DNA from: an uncultured Collinsella sp.
Lineage (GTDB): Bacteria > Actinomycetota > Coriobacteriia > Coriobacteriales > Coriobacteriaceae
Direction of reading: 5' to 3'
Assembly: GCA_900765115.1 (NCBI GenBank)
Contig: CAAFQK010000110.1
Coordinates: 1-36,080, forward strand
DNA: 36,080 nucleotides
Below, piece after piece: positions 23,748 to 32,096 of the stretch. Both the position numbers and the translations under genes were made by a program. Below the pieces are notes generated by a model. It was not told the DNA's origin. It did not search any database and saw only the letters and a list, made by a program, of their open reading frames with translations. Within the stretch, counting starts at the first letter, position 1. Every line of letters begins with the position of its first letter.

Positions 23748-24452
23748 CTACGGGCGCGGCGGCACCAAAACATCGTAACGAACGGCCTTGCCCGCAAGTT
23801 GATAGCTCGGCTTAACGCCGGCAAGCAGTGGCCCCTTCACCGGCCGCTTGATAACGACCTTGCGCGGATGCACAGCAAGCGCCGCCTCGACCAGCGATTC
23901 CTCATCGGTACATGGCTGTTCCAGATGGTGCAAGAGTTGGAACTTCTTTTTGACCGCCGCACTTTTGGTGCGCTCGGGAAACATGGGGTCCAGATACACC
24001 ACGTCGGGGGCGGCAAGCTCGCCCCGCCCGATCAACTCAGCTACATGGCGAAGACCGGCAATGCTGTCCTCGCCCGCATGTAAGCGCATGCGCGCCACGG
24101 CTGTCGCAAGCGCCGGATCATCTGCCGCGCGATCCAAGGCATCCTTGAGGAGCGCCGCGATCACGCAATCCTGCTCATACAGATCGACGGCAAAACCCGC
24201 AGCCGCCAGCAGCAGCGAATCCTCGCCAAAGCCTGCCGTGGCGTCAATCGCCCATGGGCTCTCGATGCCTTTTGTGCGCGCGGCCTTTACCAACAGCTCT
24301 TGCTGCAGACGGCCCTGCTTGAGTCGCGGCAGCATGCGGCCAAAATCCGCGCGCAGCTCCATCGTGCCGTCGGTGAGCGTGAGGCCCTCGGGCTTCCCGA
24401 TCAGCTCAAGCCCCGCGGCCCGAGCAACAGATAAGGGATCGACGACGCCCAT
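23748..24452 (-). CDS. rsmJ: 16S rRNA guanine(1516)-N2-methyltransferase-like protein
   Basis: A 234-residue class I SAM methyltransferase of the RsmJ (YhiQ) family, which in E. coli modifies G1516 of 16S rRNA. AIDATAGFGEDSLLLAAAGF is the SAM-binding motif I. VVYLDPMFPERTKSAAVKKK is the family catalytic block (DPMFP with a following KS). VVIKRPVKGP closes the fold. I chose ATG 24452, with AAGGAG five bases before it; the GTG two codons upstream is less likely. A small membrane ORF lies 64 nt upstream on the same strand and may share the transcript. Confidence 0.85.
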   Translation of the reverse strand: MGVVDPLSVARAAGLELIGKPEGLTLTDGTMELRADFGRMLPRLKQGRLQQELLVKAARTKGIESPWAIDATAGFGEDSLLLAAAGFAVDLYEQDCVIAALLKDALDRAADDPALATAVARMRLHAGEDSIAGLRHVAELIGRGELAAPDVVYLDPMFPERTKSAAVKKKFQLLHHLEQPCTDEESLVEAALAVHPRKVVIKRPVKGPLLAGVKPSYQLAGKAVRYDVLVPPRP

Positions 24453-24516
24453 GGACACTCCTTAACAAGCAAAACGAATACGCGGGGCACCGTTTATGTC
24501 AGCACCCAACCGTTCG

Positions 24517-24660
24517 CTATTGTCCCACATGCGACATGGCCCACAGCATCCCAATGCAAAGCACCGTCATCAATCCCGTGCACACGGCAGCGATCGCAGA
24601 ATCACTCATGCGCCTTCCCAACGACCGCGGCTCATGCACTTGCCCTGCTCCGTACATCAT
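24517..24660 (-). CDS. 47-residue single-pass membrane microprotein
   Basis: The frame begins with two adjacent ATG codons at 24660 and 24657, preceded by AAGGAGG with a short spacer, and ends in TAG at 24517-24519. The product is polar for the first 17 residues (MMYGAGQVHEPRSLGRR) and then has one hydrophobic helix from about 21 to 43 (AIAAVCTGLMTVLCIGMLWA). The strong ribosome-binding site, positive-inside ending (RR before the helix) and clean hydrophobic span favour a real gene. It lies upstream of the rsmJ homologue on the same strand. No family is recognised. Confidence 0.6.
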   Translation of the reverse strand: MMYGAGQVHEPRSLGRRMSDSAIAAVCTGLMTVLCIGMLWAMSHVGQ

Positions 24661-24738
24661 GGCTCCTCCTTGAGACCAGCTCTTACCATGGACCCATCAT
24701 CGCAGCGCCGCGCATACGCTGCCATCGATTTGACTTAC

Positions 24739-24767
24739 GCCCAGCCTTCCTTTTTGAAAGGTTGGGC
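24739..24767. repeat. imperfect hairpin in the 24.7-kb intergenic region
   Basis: GCCCAGCCTT and AAGGTTGGGC pair with one G-T wobble around a 9-nt loop of mainly T. The T-run lies in the loop, not after the stem, so terminator activity is doubtful. Confidence 0.35.
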
Positions 24768-24819
24768 TTGGCTGCGCGGGCTCAATGCGCTTTCAAACGC
24801 ATGCATCGCCGCGTTGAAC

Positions 24820-24825
24820 TACAAT
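24820..24825 (+). promoter_or_regulatory. probable -10 box of the four-helix membrane protein gene
   Basis: TACAAT with a predicted start of transcription about 60 nt before ATG 24893. The -35 is not evident. Confidence 0.3.
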
Positions 24826-24892
24826 GTGCTTCACCATATGTGCAGTACATTGGGTGCGCCAAGTTGGCGTACTCGTATCGAAAGGACCAGCC

Positions 24893-25294
24893 ATGAGCTT
24901 CACTCGCAAGACTCTCAAAATCCTTGCTCTCATCTACTTTGTTTTGGGCATCGCCAGCCTCGTCACCGCCGGCGTCGGTATTGCCACGGGCGGTCTCGAT
25001 TCCACGTACGGTTCGTACGCCACACTCGCAGCGGTCGTGCTTATCGCCAAGGGTCTCGTCGACCTTGCCGCAGGCGTCGCCGGTATCAAGGGCGCCAACA
25101 AGCCTTCGCAGGTGGACGGCGCGTTTAAGCTCGGTATTGTTGCCGCGGTCGCCACGCTTGCCCAAGCGGTGCTCACGCTTCCCGCGTTTGGCGGCGACGC
25201 CATCAACTTTGGCGCCTTTGTCATCGTGGTGTACGACCTGTTCTTTGTTCAGCAGGCACACGCCGTTAAGGCCGAGAACAAGGACCGCCTATAA
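24893..25294 (+). CDS. four-helix integral membrane protein of unknown function
   Basis: A 133-residue protein with hydrophobic segments at about 8-30, 42-64, 80-97 and 104-120, ending in a charged tail (VKAENKDRL). The first segment contains ALIYFVLGIASLVTAG, and LIAKGLVDLAAGVAGIKGAN is a conserved-looking loop-helix. There are no catalytic motifs. Small four-helix proteins of this sort are common in Coriobacteriia with no assigned role. The start is at ATG 24893 after AAAGGA; the frame is open further upstream but without a site. It is followed by a strong terminator. Confidence 0.75.
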   Translation: MSFTRKTLKILALIYFVLGIASLVTAGVGIATGGLDSTYGSYATLAAVVLIAKGLVDLAAGVAGIKGANKPSQVDGAFKLGIVAAVATLAQAVLTLPAFGGDAINFGAFVIVVYDLFFVQQAHAVKAENKDRL

Positions 25295-25332
25295 GCGCTC
25301 GCTTCTCATAACCCCTGCAGCCAGGCAACTAA

Positions 25333-25368
25333 AAAGGGCCGATCGCGCATCTCCGCGGTCGGCCCTTT
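25333..25368. terminator. bidirectional terminator between the membrane protein and RlmA-like genes
   Basis: AAAGGGCCGATCGCG pairs with CGCGGTCGGCCCTTT with one wobble. The minus-strand side ends in TTTTT, so it serves the RlmA-like gene best; the plus side has a shorter T-run. Confidence 0.8.
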
Positions 25369-25386
25369 ACGTTTGCCCAGATAAAA

Positions 25387-25419
25387 CCTACCAAAATAAA
25401 CCTGTCCCTTTTTGGCAGG
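25387..25419. repeat. REP-like palindrome, copy 2 of the 33-nt element
   Basis: It begins CCTACCAAAA and ends TTTTGGCAGG, and differs from the copy at 7351-7383 at only one base. The centre has CTGTCCC. It ends three bases before the RlmA-like stop codon. Confidence 0.75.
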
Positions 25420-25422
25420 TTG

Positions 25423-26238
25423 TTAGCTGTGGCGGTACTCGGCGATGATGAAGTCGATATCGGTCTGGAGCGTTTCCAGGTTTGCCAGGCGCTCTTTGTC
25501 GGCAGGGCGCGTGCGGTAGTAGTACGGCGTCATCTGGAACACCGCCTCGATATCGGCCTGGGTCTGGAGCGTAATATTCGCAGACACCCGCTGCGTTCCG
25601 ACCAACTCGAGCTCGGTGGTCTTCGGCAGCTTCTCATCGTTAAGGTACGGCGTGTCGTAGAGCACCTCCTTGAGCCCAAAGAGATGACGGGCACCCGGCA
25701 CCACGGTGTAGAGCGAGCCCTCGGGTGCCAGCACGCGGGCAAACTCGCGCTCGTTAAAGGGGGCAAAGAGCTCGGTCACCATATCGAAGGCGCCATCGGC
25801 CACGGGGACGTCCTTCATGTTGGCCACGAAATAGGTCGCATCGCCGCGCTTGGCGGCAAGGCGTACCATCTCTTTGCCCAGGTCGAAACCGTAAGCATCC
25901 ACACCCGGCACCGCGCCCATGGCGCTGGTGTAGTAGCCCTCGCCGCAGCAAATATCGAGCAACGTCATGGGGCCGTTCGTAGACGCAGCGCACCCAGCCG
26001 CCCGCTCACGCACCAGCTCGACCATTGCATCGCGCAACGGCGCATAGTAGCCACGGTTTAGAAAGTCACGACGGCTGCGTGCCTGCGACTTGGGATCGCC
26101 CATGGAGTCGCCGCTCTTGGACGAGCGCAGTAGATATAGATAACCCTCGCGCGCACGGTCAAACCGGTGTCCGCCCGCACATGCGGCCCCACGCTCATCG
26201 TCCACCAACGGTTCATGGCAAACGGGACACAACAACAT
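25423..26238 (-). CDS. rlmA: RlmA-type 23S rRNA guanine-N1 methyltransferase
   Basis: A 271-residue protein of the RlmA/TlrB family. The N-terminal zinc finger is C4, C7, C20, H24 followed by FDRAREGYLYLL, which is characteristic. LLDICCGEGYYTSAM is the SAM motif and VTELFAPFNEREFARVLAPEG the later strand. These enzymes methylate G745 or G748 of 23S rRNA helix 35. Which position is used here is not known; the Gram-positive type usually modifies G748 and can confer macrolide tolerance. The start is supported by AAGGAG. It is transcribed alone from the minus strand. Confidence 0.85.
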   Translation of the reverse strand: MLLCPVCHEPLVDDERGAACAGGHRFDRAREGYLYLLRSSKSGDSMGDPKSQARSRRDFLNRGYYAPLRDAMVELVRERAAGCAASTNGPMTLLDICCGEGYYTSAMGAVPGVDAYGFDLGKEMVRLAAKRGDATYFVANMKDVPVADGAFDMVTELFAPFNEREFARVLAPEGSLYTVVPGARHLFGLKEVLYDTPYLNDEKLPKTTELELVGTQRVSANITLQTQADIEAVFQMTPYYYRTRPADKERLANLETLQTDIDFIIAEYRHS

Positions 26239-26294
26239 GGCAACTCCTTAGCGCGAACAACACAACGCCCACCATTGTCTCACGCCTTCCCCAC

Positions 26295-26325
26295 CTAGTC
26301 ATTGGGGACGTTCTTGAATGACTAG
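26295..26325. repeat. REP-like palindrome upstream of the MATE gene
   Basis: CTAGTCATT and AATGACTAG enclose the 13-nt centre GGGGACGTTCTTG. This centre is the same type as the other GGGAC-core palindromes. Confidence 0.6.
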
Positions 26326-26340
26326 TTAGAAGAGATAAGG

Positions 26341-26387
26341 AGTGTCCCCAGCTGCCGACAGAAAAGGAACGTCCCCAAGTGCCGACT
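26341..26387. repeat. tandem 27-nt direct repeat with GTCCCC and TGCCGAC
   Basis: GTCCCCA at 26344 and 26371 and TGCCGAC at 26353 and 26380 recur with the same 27-nt spacing. The unit lies next to the palindrome at 26295-26325 and has the same core in reverse. It is probably a partly duplicated member of the same family. Confidence 0.5.
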
Positions 26388-26454
26388 GGTTGCATTAGGA
26401 GTATCATCATCTGCGCAAATAAGCACGAAAGAGCATGTTAGAGATTGAGAGCGT

Positions 26455-27837
26455 ATGGCTGACACCGTATCTAAGCACATTGACATGACCACCGGCTCGC
26501 TGTGGCGCAATATTCCCCTGTTCGCCTTCCCCGTGGCCGCCACGAGCATCTTGGAGCAGCTGTCGAACCTCATCGCCACGGTCATTATCGGTAACTTCTC
26601 GGGCGACCAGGGAACCCTCGCCATGGCGGCGGTCGGCTCCAATGTTCCGCTTACCAGTCTTATGCTCAACCTGTTTATTGGCATGTCGCTTGGCTCCAAC
26701 GTGGTCATCGCCAACGCTATCGGCCGCAACGATCAGAACATGGTCAAACGCGCCGTCCATACCTCGATTTTAATGGCACTCGTGGGCTTTGTCGTCATCG
26801 CTCTGGGCGAGATCTTTGCCGAGCCCATGCTCGCCGCGCTCAACGTTCCCGCCGAGACCATGCCGCTCGCCTCACTCTATCTACGCGTCTTTTTGCTGAG
26901 CATGCCCTCGATTTTGCTCTACAACTTTGAGGCCGCGATCTTCCGCTCCGTCGGCATCACCCGCATGCCGCTGCAGGCGCTTGCCGTGTCCACCGTCCTC
27001 AACATTGGCCTGGACCTCATCTTTGTCCCCGTACTTCACTGGGGCGTCGCGGGCGTCGCCATCGCCACCGCCATCGCCTACACCGTCAGCGCCGCTACGC
27101 TCTTTATCCGCCTGCTCAAGACCGACTCTGTCGTCCGCGTCACCCCGCGTGACTTGGCTATCGACCCCGTCGCCCTCAAGCGCATCGTCAAGATCGGCCT
27201 GCCAGCCGGCATCCAAAGCGCCGTCTTTGCCGTAGCCAACATCATCATCCAGTCCGCCATCAACAGCCTGGGCACCGAGGTCATGGCGGCATCGAGCGCC
27301 GCCATGAGCTTGGAGTACGTATGCTACAACCTGCTCAACAGCTTTAGCCAGGCGTGCACCACCTTTGTGGGACAAAACCACGGTGCCCGCCAGATCGACC
27401 GCTGCACCAAAACGCTCAAGGCCTGCCTGGTCGAAGGCGGTATCGTCGCGCTCACCACGATCATCGTTATTGTCGGCCTGGGGCGCGAGATCTTGTCGCT
27501 GTTCAACAGCGATCCCAACATCGTCTCGATCGGCTATATCCGCGTGTGCTCGATCTTCCCGGCGTACGCCTTTAGCATGTTCTACGAAAACATGTCAGGC
27601 TACCTGCGCGGCTTTGGCATCTCGCTCACACCCGCCCTCATCACCATGATCTGCGTCTGCGGCATCCGCTTCTACTGGGTGTTCTGCGTGTTCCCGCACT
27701 TCCGCACCTTTGCGAACATCATGATGGTCTACCCCATCAGCCTGGGCACCACGGCGTTCTTTATGGTCGTGGCGGTACTACTTTGCCACCCGGCACGCAC
27801 CTATCGCGCCACCCAAGCCAAAGCGACAGCCCGCTAA
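26455..27837 (+). CDS. MATE-family multidrug efflux transporter
   Basis: A 460-residue membrane protein with 12 hydrophobic segments in two homologous halves. The first half begins GSLWRNIPLFAFPVAATSILEQL, with the family signature IGNFSGDQGTLAMAAVG. The second half has AGIQSAVFAVANIIIQSAIN and the NSFSQACTTFVGQNHGAR block. MATE proteins export cationic drugs or metabolites using sodium or proton gradients; the substrate is not evident. The Shine-Dalgarno sequence is weak (GAGAG before the ATG). It converges on a LysR gene 27 nt downstream, with no terminator visible between. Confidence 0.85.
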   Translation: MADTVSKHIDMTTGSLWRNIPLFAFPVAATSILEQLSNLIATVIIGNFSGDQGTLAMAAVGSNVPLTSLMLNLFIGMSLGSNVVIANAIGRNDQNMVKRAVHTSILMALVGFVVIALGEIFAEPMLAALNVPAETMPLASLYLRVFLLSMPSILLYNFEAAIFRSVGITRMPLQALAVSTVLNIGLDLIFVPVLHWGVAGVAIATAIAYTVSAATLFIRLLKTDSVVRVTPRDLAIDPVALKRIVKIGLPAGIQSAVFAVANIIIQSAINSLGTEVMAASSAAMSLEYVCYNLLNSFSQACTTFVGQNHGARQIDRCTKTLKACLVEGGIVALTTIIVIVGLGREILSLFNSDPNIVSIGYIRVCSIFPAYAFSMFYENMSGYLRGFGISLTPALITMICVCGIRFYWVFCVFPHFRTFANIMMVYPISLGTTAFFMVVAVLLCHPARTYRATQAKATAR

Positions 27838-27864
27838 ACACCGCACTCAACGCCACGACAGTCA

Positions 27865-28731
27865 TTAATTGACAATATGCGAGCTCATATAGTCGATAAA
27901 GCGCCTCGTGGCGATAGGCATGGTGTCCCAGCTGCGCCAGGCGGCCACCACGTCGCGCGAGGGGGCATGCACGATGGGCCGCACACGAATATCGGCTCGC
28001 ATGCCCTCCACAGTACGACGGTAGAGCATGCTCACGCCTAGGCCCTCCTCCACCATCGCCATGATGGTGTAGTCGTCAGTCACCTCGCTCGTCACGTGCG
28101 GCGACAGCCCATGCGCCGCAAATGCATCGAGCACCAGGCTCTGTTCGCCCTCATCCAGCAGTACAAACGGCTCGGACGCCAGGTCGGCGAGTGTCACCTT
28201 TTCCTTTGCCGTCAGCGGATGCGCGGCCGGCAACAATGCCACCAACTCGTCGTGATAGACCACGCGCTTCTCGAGCCCAGCGGTAAATCCGCGTGCCGTA
28301 AAGCAAAAATCAACCACGCCATCGTGCACCCACTGGGCGTTGCGCGTGTAATCGCCCTGCTTGAGGGTAAAGCGTACGCCCGGGTGCAGGGCTCCAAAAT
28401 CGCGGATCACGCGCGGCAACACGGTTCGACTCACGTTGGTAAACGTCGCGATGCGAATATCAGTCGACGAAAGCCCCAGCAGCTCCTGCCGCTTGCCCTC
28501 GAGCTCGAGCTCGGCGGTCACAATCTGGCGCAGGTACGGCAGATATTGTTTACCGTCGCGCGTAAGCGAAACGCCCTGCTTTCCGCGCTCGATAAGCGTG
28601 GTGCCCAGCTCGCGCTCGAGCGCCTTGACGGCCTGGCTCACCGCACTTTGCGTATAGCCCAACTCGTCCGCCGCGCCTTTAAGGCTGCCGCGGTCGACCA
28701 CCATACAAACAATCTGATACCGCGATGCCAT
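27865..28731 (-). CDS. LysR-family transcriptional regulator, divergent from an EamA transporter
   Basis: A 288-residue LysR protein: an N-terminal winged helix (GSLKGAADELGYTQSAVSQAV, residues about 15-35), linker helix and effector domain. Divergent transcription from the EamA gene across a 158-nt gap suggests that it regulates that transporter. A 10-bp palindrome AAAACGTTTT lies at 28757-28766 near its start. A TCTTAATC/CTGAAGA near-repeat follows within the gap. The effector is unknown. Confidence 0.85.
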   Translation of the reverse strand: MASRYQIVCMVVDRGSLKGAADELGYTQSAVSQAVKALERELGTTLIERGKQGVSLTRDGKQYLPYLRQIVTAELELEGKRQELLGLSSTDIRIATFTNVSRTVLPRVIRDFGALHPGVRFTLKQGDYTRNAQWVHDGVVDFCFTARGFTAGLEKRVVYHDELVALLPAAHPLTAKEKVTLADLASEPFVLLDEGEQSLVLDAFAAHGLSPHVTSEVTDDYTIMAMVEEGLGVSMLYRRTVEGMRADIRVRPIVHAPSRDVVAAWRSWDTMPIATRRFIDYMSSHIVN

Positions 28732-28889
28732 CGTGCCTCCACATCAATGCAGCCGTAAAACGTTTTGCCAGCGCTTTTCGCGCCTACTTTAGCGTTTCTT
28801 AATCATACTGAAGATACATTCGCTTTACTACATCAACATCTGAGAGCAGAATCCTTTGTGCGAAACCGTTCTGTAACAAAAGGAGTCCC

Positions 28890-29792
28890 ATGGATCGCAA
28901 AAAAGCAATCGCGCTCTCATTTTCCGTTCCCGTCGCATGGGGCTTTTCGTATCCCCTCATGAAGATCGGCATGGACAGCATGAACGCCACGAGCATCGTC
29001 GCGTTGCGCTGCATCATCGCCTTTGTGGCCTGTCTGCTGCTCTTCCACAAGCGCGCGTTCCGCATCAACCGCGACCTTATGGTTCGTGCCGCTATCATCG
29101 GCGCCATTATGGCAACCGAGCTCACCTGCATGTGCTTGGGCTCCAGCCTCACTTCTGCCTCCACTGCCGGCTTTTTGCAGAGCCTGACGGTCGTGATCGT
29201 GCCGTTTGCCAACGCCGCCCTGCTGCGCCGCGCCCCCGAGCGCAAGGTGCTCATCGGCACGGCTATCGTCACCTGCGGCATGCTGCTGCTCTCGGGCGCC
29301 GACTTTACCAGCCTGAATCCCGGCGCGATCATCATGCTGCTCTCGGCCTTTATCTATGCCAGCCACATTATCGTGGCCAAGCGCTTTGTCGAAGAAGTCG
29401 ATCCGCTGTCCCTGGGCGTTTGGCAGCTGGGCTTTGGCGGCCTGTTCTCGGGCATTGCCGCATGCGTCTTTGGCGGTTTCGCACTTCCCAGTACGCCCAG
29501 CGAGATCGTGGTCGTCGTTGCCCTCGCGCTCATCTGCTCTGCCTACGGCTTTATCACCCAGACGCTCGTGCAGCCCCACGTGCCCGCCGAGACCACCGGT
29601 TTCGCCTTCTCGCTCGAGCCGGTCTGCTCCGCCGTCTTTTCGTTCTTCCTGGTCGGCGAGGTCCTGAGCCCCATCGCCTTCTTTGGCGCCGCCCTCATCC
29701 TCACCGGCGTCATGGTAGCAACCGTCGAGCTTCCGCGCCTCCGCGCACATGGACAGGCTCGCATGGCAGGAGCGCCCGAGCACGTCTCGTAG
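28890..29792 (+). CDS. EamA-family drug/metabolite transporter (DMT superfamily)
   Basis: A 300-residue membrane protein with ten hydrophobic segments in two EamA repeats. The first repeat begins ALSFSVPVAWGFSYPLMKIG and has ALRCIIAFVACLLL; the second contains LLSAFIYASHIIVAKRFVEE and ends EVLSPIAFFGAALILTGVM. These carriers export amino acids or small metabolites. The start follows AAAAGGAG. It is divergent from a LysR gene and followed after about 90 nt by the uracil-DNA glycosylase gene, which has its own promoter. Confidence 0.85.
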   Translation: MDRKKAIALSFSVPVAWGFSYPLMKIGMDSMNATSIVALRCIIAFVACLLLFHKRAFRINRDLMVRAAIIGAIMATELTCMCLGSSLTSASTAGFLQSLTVVIVPFANAALLRRAPERKVLIGTAIVTCGMLLLSGADFTSLNPGAIIMLLSAFIYASHIIVAKRFVEEVDPLSLGVWQLGFGGLFSGIAACVFGGFALPSTPSEIVVVVALALICSAYGFITQTLVQPHVPAETTGFAFSLEPVCSAVFSFFLVGEVLSPIAFFGAALILTGVMVATVELPRLRAHGQARMAGAPEHVS

Positions 29793-29839
29793 ACCCCACT
29801 CTTCATACAGCCGCGGCATAAAGGCAACCGGTGCGCCTT

Positions 29840-29845
29840 TACAAT
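29840..29845 (+). promoter_or_regulatory. probable -10 box of the ung gene
   Basis: TTTACAATAGATG has the same TACAAT type as seen before other genes. The predicted start of transcription is about 29 nt before ATG 29881. No clear -35. Confidence 0.4.
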
Positions 29846-29880
29846 AGATGCCAGCAGAGCATCTGACGTAAAGGAGCCCC

Positions 29881-30606
29881 ATGGACGCCGCGACCCGCGA
29901 CCGCAACATAGCAACTTGGTTGGGCGATGCACCGCAGCCGGTACGTGACACTACGAACCAGCTGCTCGAGCGCATCGCCCTTTTGCGTGCCGAGCAGACT
30001 ATCTACCCAGCACAAGACGACATCCTCAATGCCCTCGCCTACACGCCGGCCGACCAGGTCAAGGTTGTCATCTTGGGTCAAGACCCCTATCACGGACCCA
30101 ACCAGGCAATGGGGCTGTCGTTCTCGGTCCCCGCGACGCAAACCAAGTTGCCACCGAGCCTGCGCAACATTTACAAGGAACTCAAAGCCGATCTGGGTTG
30201 TCCCATTCCCGCCACGGGAGACCTAACCCCATGGGCACAACAGGGCGTCCTGCTCCTCAACACTACGCTCACCGTGCGCGAGCATGCCGCCAATTCGCAC
30301 GCCAAACTAGGCTGGAGCGCGCTCACCGACTACGTTATCGAGCGCTGCTGTCAGCTGCCCCAACCGGTAGTCTTTTTGGCATGGGGTCGCTTTGCCCAGC
30401 AGATGGTCGAAGGTAAGCTCGTCGCAACCGGTGCGGGCAAGGCAACCGGCAAGTTCTGCCTGGCCTCCACGCACCCCTCGCCGCTTTCGGCCAACCGTGC
30501 CACGGCAGAACTCCCCGCCTTTATGGGATCGCGTCCCTTCTCGGCAGCCAATCGGCTACTCGAACAGCACGGCTCGACCCCCGTCAACTGGACTTGCCTC
30601 GGCTAA
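29881..30606 (+). CDS. ung: uracil-DNA glycosylase
   Basis: A 241-residue family 1 uracil-DNA glycosylase that removes uracil from DNA in base-excision repair. VVILGQDPYHGPNQAMGLSF is the water-activating motif with catalytic Asp68; LLLNTTLTV carries the uracil-binding Asn; and STHPSPLSANR is the minor-groove intercalation loop with catalytic His198. All key residues are present, and length is typical. The start follows AAAGGAG. A bidirectional terminator ends the gene. Confidence 0.97.
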   Translation: MDAATRDRNIATWLGDAPQPVRDTTNQLLERIALLRAEQTIYPAQDDILNALAYTPADQVKVVILGQDPYHGPNQAMGLSFSVPATQTKLPPSLRNIYKELKADLGCPIPATGDLTPWAQQGVLLLNTTLTVREHAANSHAKLGWSALTDYVIERCCQLPQPVVFLAWGRFAQQMVEGKLVATGAGKATGKFCLASTHPSPLSANRATAELPAFMGSRPFSAANRLLEQHGSTPVNWTCLG

Positions 30607-30621
30607 AAATCGATACATCAA

Positions 30622-30655
30622 AAACGCGCCCGACGGCTTTCCATCGGGCGCGTTT
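30622..30655. terminator. bidirectional terminator between ung and the SDR gene
   Basis: AAACGCGCCCGA pairs perfectly with TCGGGCGCGTTT around a 10-nt loop. The minus strand ends in TTTTT and the plus strand in TTTCC. Two converging genes end at it. Confidence 0.85.
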
Positions 30656-30656
30656 C

Positions 30657-31337
30657 CTATTCGGGCCAAATAAATTGTGTGCGGCCGGCCTCGCCGCCAT
30701 CGATCAGCAGACTCTGCCCGGTCATAAACCGGTTGGTCACGCCCACAAAGTAGATCCACTCGGCGATCTCTTGGGCAGTGGCCCAGCGCTTAAGCGGCGT
30801 GAGCTCCATAATCTGGTTCCACAGGTGTTCGTCTTCCATCACGCAACGGTTGAGCGGCGTGATAACGCCACCCGGGTCCACACTGTTGGCGATAGCCTGC
30901 GGCGCCAGACGGTTTGCAAGGTTCTTGGTGTAGGCGATAACGCCGCCCTTGCTGGCGGCATAGTCGGGAAACTCCGATCCCGTATGCCCGCTCGCCGACC
31001 CCACATTGACCACGGATTTGATAGCCGGCGCCGGCTTGGCGGCAAGCCCCTCCCCCGCAAAGGCGTAGCGCTCGGTCACGTTGATGGTGCCATACAGGTT
31101 GGCGGCGATGTCGTCAGCCGAATCCTGCGTACCGGCAACGTTCACGATCACCTGGGGTTCAAGATCGTCTGGAAACGCGTCCGGCTTGCGAACATCAACG
31201 ATCAGATGGCGGTAGCGCTCGTGTTTGATCGCCGCCGGTAGCAAATCAAAGCCCACGACCTCGTGGCCCTCGTCCAAAAATCGTTGCACGCATGCGGCTC
31301 CGATACCGCCCGAAGCACCCGTGATCAAAACCCGCAT
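30657..31337 (-). CDS. short-chain dehydrogenase/reductase
   Basis: A 226-residue classical-type SDR. TGASGGIG (6-13) is the nucleotide-binding loop, NVAG (66-69) the structural loop, NVGSASG supplies the active-site serine, and YAASK (126-130) supplies catalytic Tyr126 and Lys130. The C-terminus ends with the usual INDGG-like LIDGGEA segment. It is an NAD(P)-dependent oxidoreductase acting on an unknown alcohol or ketone. The start follows AAGGAG, 9 nt downstream of the YhhQ/VUT transporter stop, so the two form an operon. Confidence 0.85.
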   Translation of the reverse strand: MRVLITGASGGIGAACVQRFLDEGHEVVGFDLLPAAIKHERYRHLIVDVRKPDAFPDDLEPQVIVNVAGTQDSADDIAANLYGTINVTERYAFAGEGLAAKPAPAIKSVVNVGSASGHTGSEFPDYAASKGGVIAYTKNLANRLAPQAIANSVDPGGVITPLNRCVMEDEHLWNQIMELTPLKRWATAQEIAEWIYFVGVTNRFMTGQSLLIDGGEAGRTQFIWPE

Positions 31338-31346
31338 ACTTGCTCC

Positions 31347-32069
31347 TTAGGCGGTTGCGTGGCGCTCGAGGTACTCGGAGCCCACATTCTCGCGCTCCCA
31401 GCCGCGCACGACCTTGTAGCCCACGGGGCTCAGGAAAACCTCGCACAGCAGCTCGGCAACAGCGCCGGTCAGCGAGCACATAAGGACCTGCACCCAGGTC
31501 CAACCAAAGAACGTGTGGCTCACCACAATGGCAAAGACCAAGTTGTCGATAAACTGGCCAACACCCGTGGACACATAGGAGCGGAAGGCAAAGCTCGCAA
31601 AGTTATTCTTTTTGAGCATGCGGCCGAGCGACTGGTTGAGCGTGGAGTTAACCACGGCAGAAACGAGCATTGCCAGCGAAGAGCCCAGCACCACGTACCA
31701 GGTGCCGCCGATGGTGGCGTTAAGGGCAGTGTTGACCTCGATCATGCCCGTGTCGTAGTAGGCGCCCCACATGCCGGGCGTGAGCGAGCATGCCCAAAAG
31801 CACAGACTCACGGCCAGGTTGACCAGCAGCGCGAGGATAGAGATTTTGATGGATGCCTTGGCGCCAAAGCGCTTGCAGATCATGTCCTGGCACAAAAACG
31901 AAACCCAGCTCACCACAAAGCCACAGTCGAGCGCCAGATATGGCAGGCTGATGAGCTCTTTGTTGGCCAGCAGGTTCATCATGATGACGCTCACGAAAAA
32001 CAGCGAAACCGTTGCCGCGGGAATGCTCCGCAGCAGGACCTTGTAGTCCTCCATGACCTTCTTGATCAT
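31347..32069 (-). CDS. YhhQ/VUT-family transporter (putative queuosine precursor import)
   Basis: A 240-residue membrane protein with about six hydrophobic segments, of the DUF165/VUT family. VSWVSFLCQDMICKRFGAKA matches the conserved cytosolic-loop motif of YhhQ, and VYFIDNLVF-like residues (GQFIDNLVFAIV) the late one. YhhQ in E. coli imports the queuosine precursors preQ0 and preQ1. The start ATG at 32069 is preceded by AAAGGAG; longer readings cross the leader. Other queuosine genes are not nearby, so the substrate is inferred from the family. An upstream hairpin may be regulatory. It is co-transcribed with an SDR gene. Confidence 0.8.
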   Translation of the reverse strand: MIKKVMEDYKVLLRSIPAATVSLFFVSVIMMNLLANKELISLPYLALDCGFVVSWVSFLCQDMICKRFGAKASIKISILALLVNLAVSLCFWACSLTPGMWGAYYDTGMIEVNTALNATIGGTWYVVLGSSLAMLVSAVVNSTLNQSLGRMLKKNNFASFAFRSYVSTGVGQFIDNLVFAIVVSHTFFGWTWVQVLMCSLTGAVAELLCEVFLSPVGYKVVRGWERENVGSEYLERHATA

Positions 32070-32096
32070 TATGTACTCCTTTGGTTTTAGGTTTAA

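Noticed and set aside
26445..26454. Copy of the array arm (GAGATTGAGA) before the MATE gene
   Set aside because: Only about ten bases match, with no inverted partner nearby, so chance is the simplest explanation.
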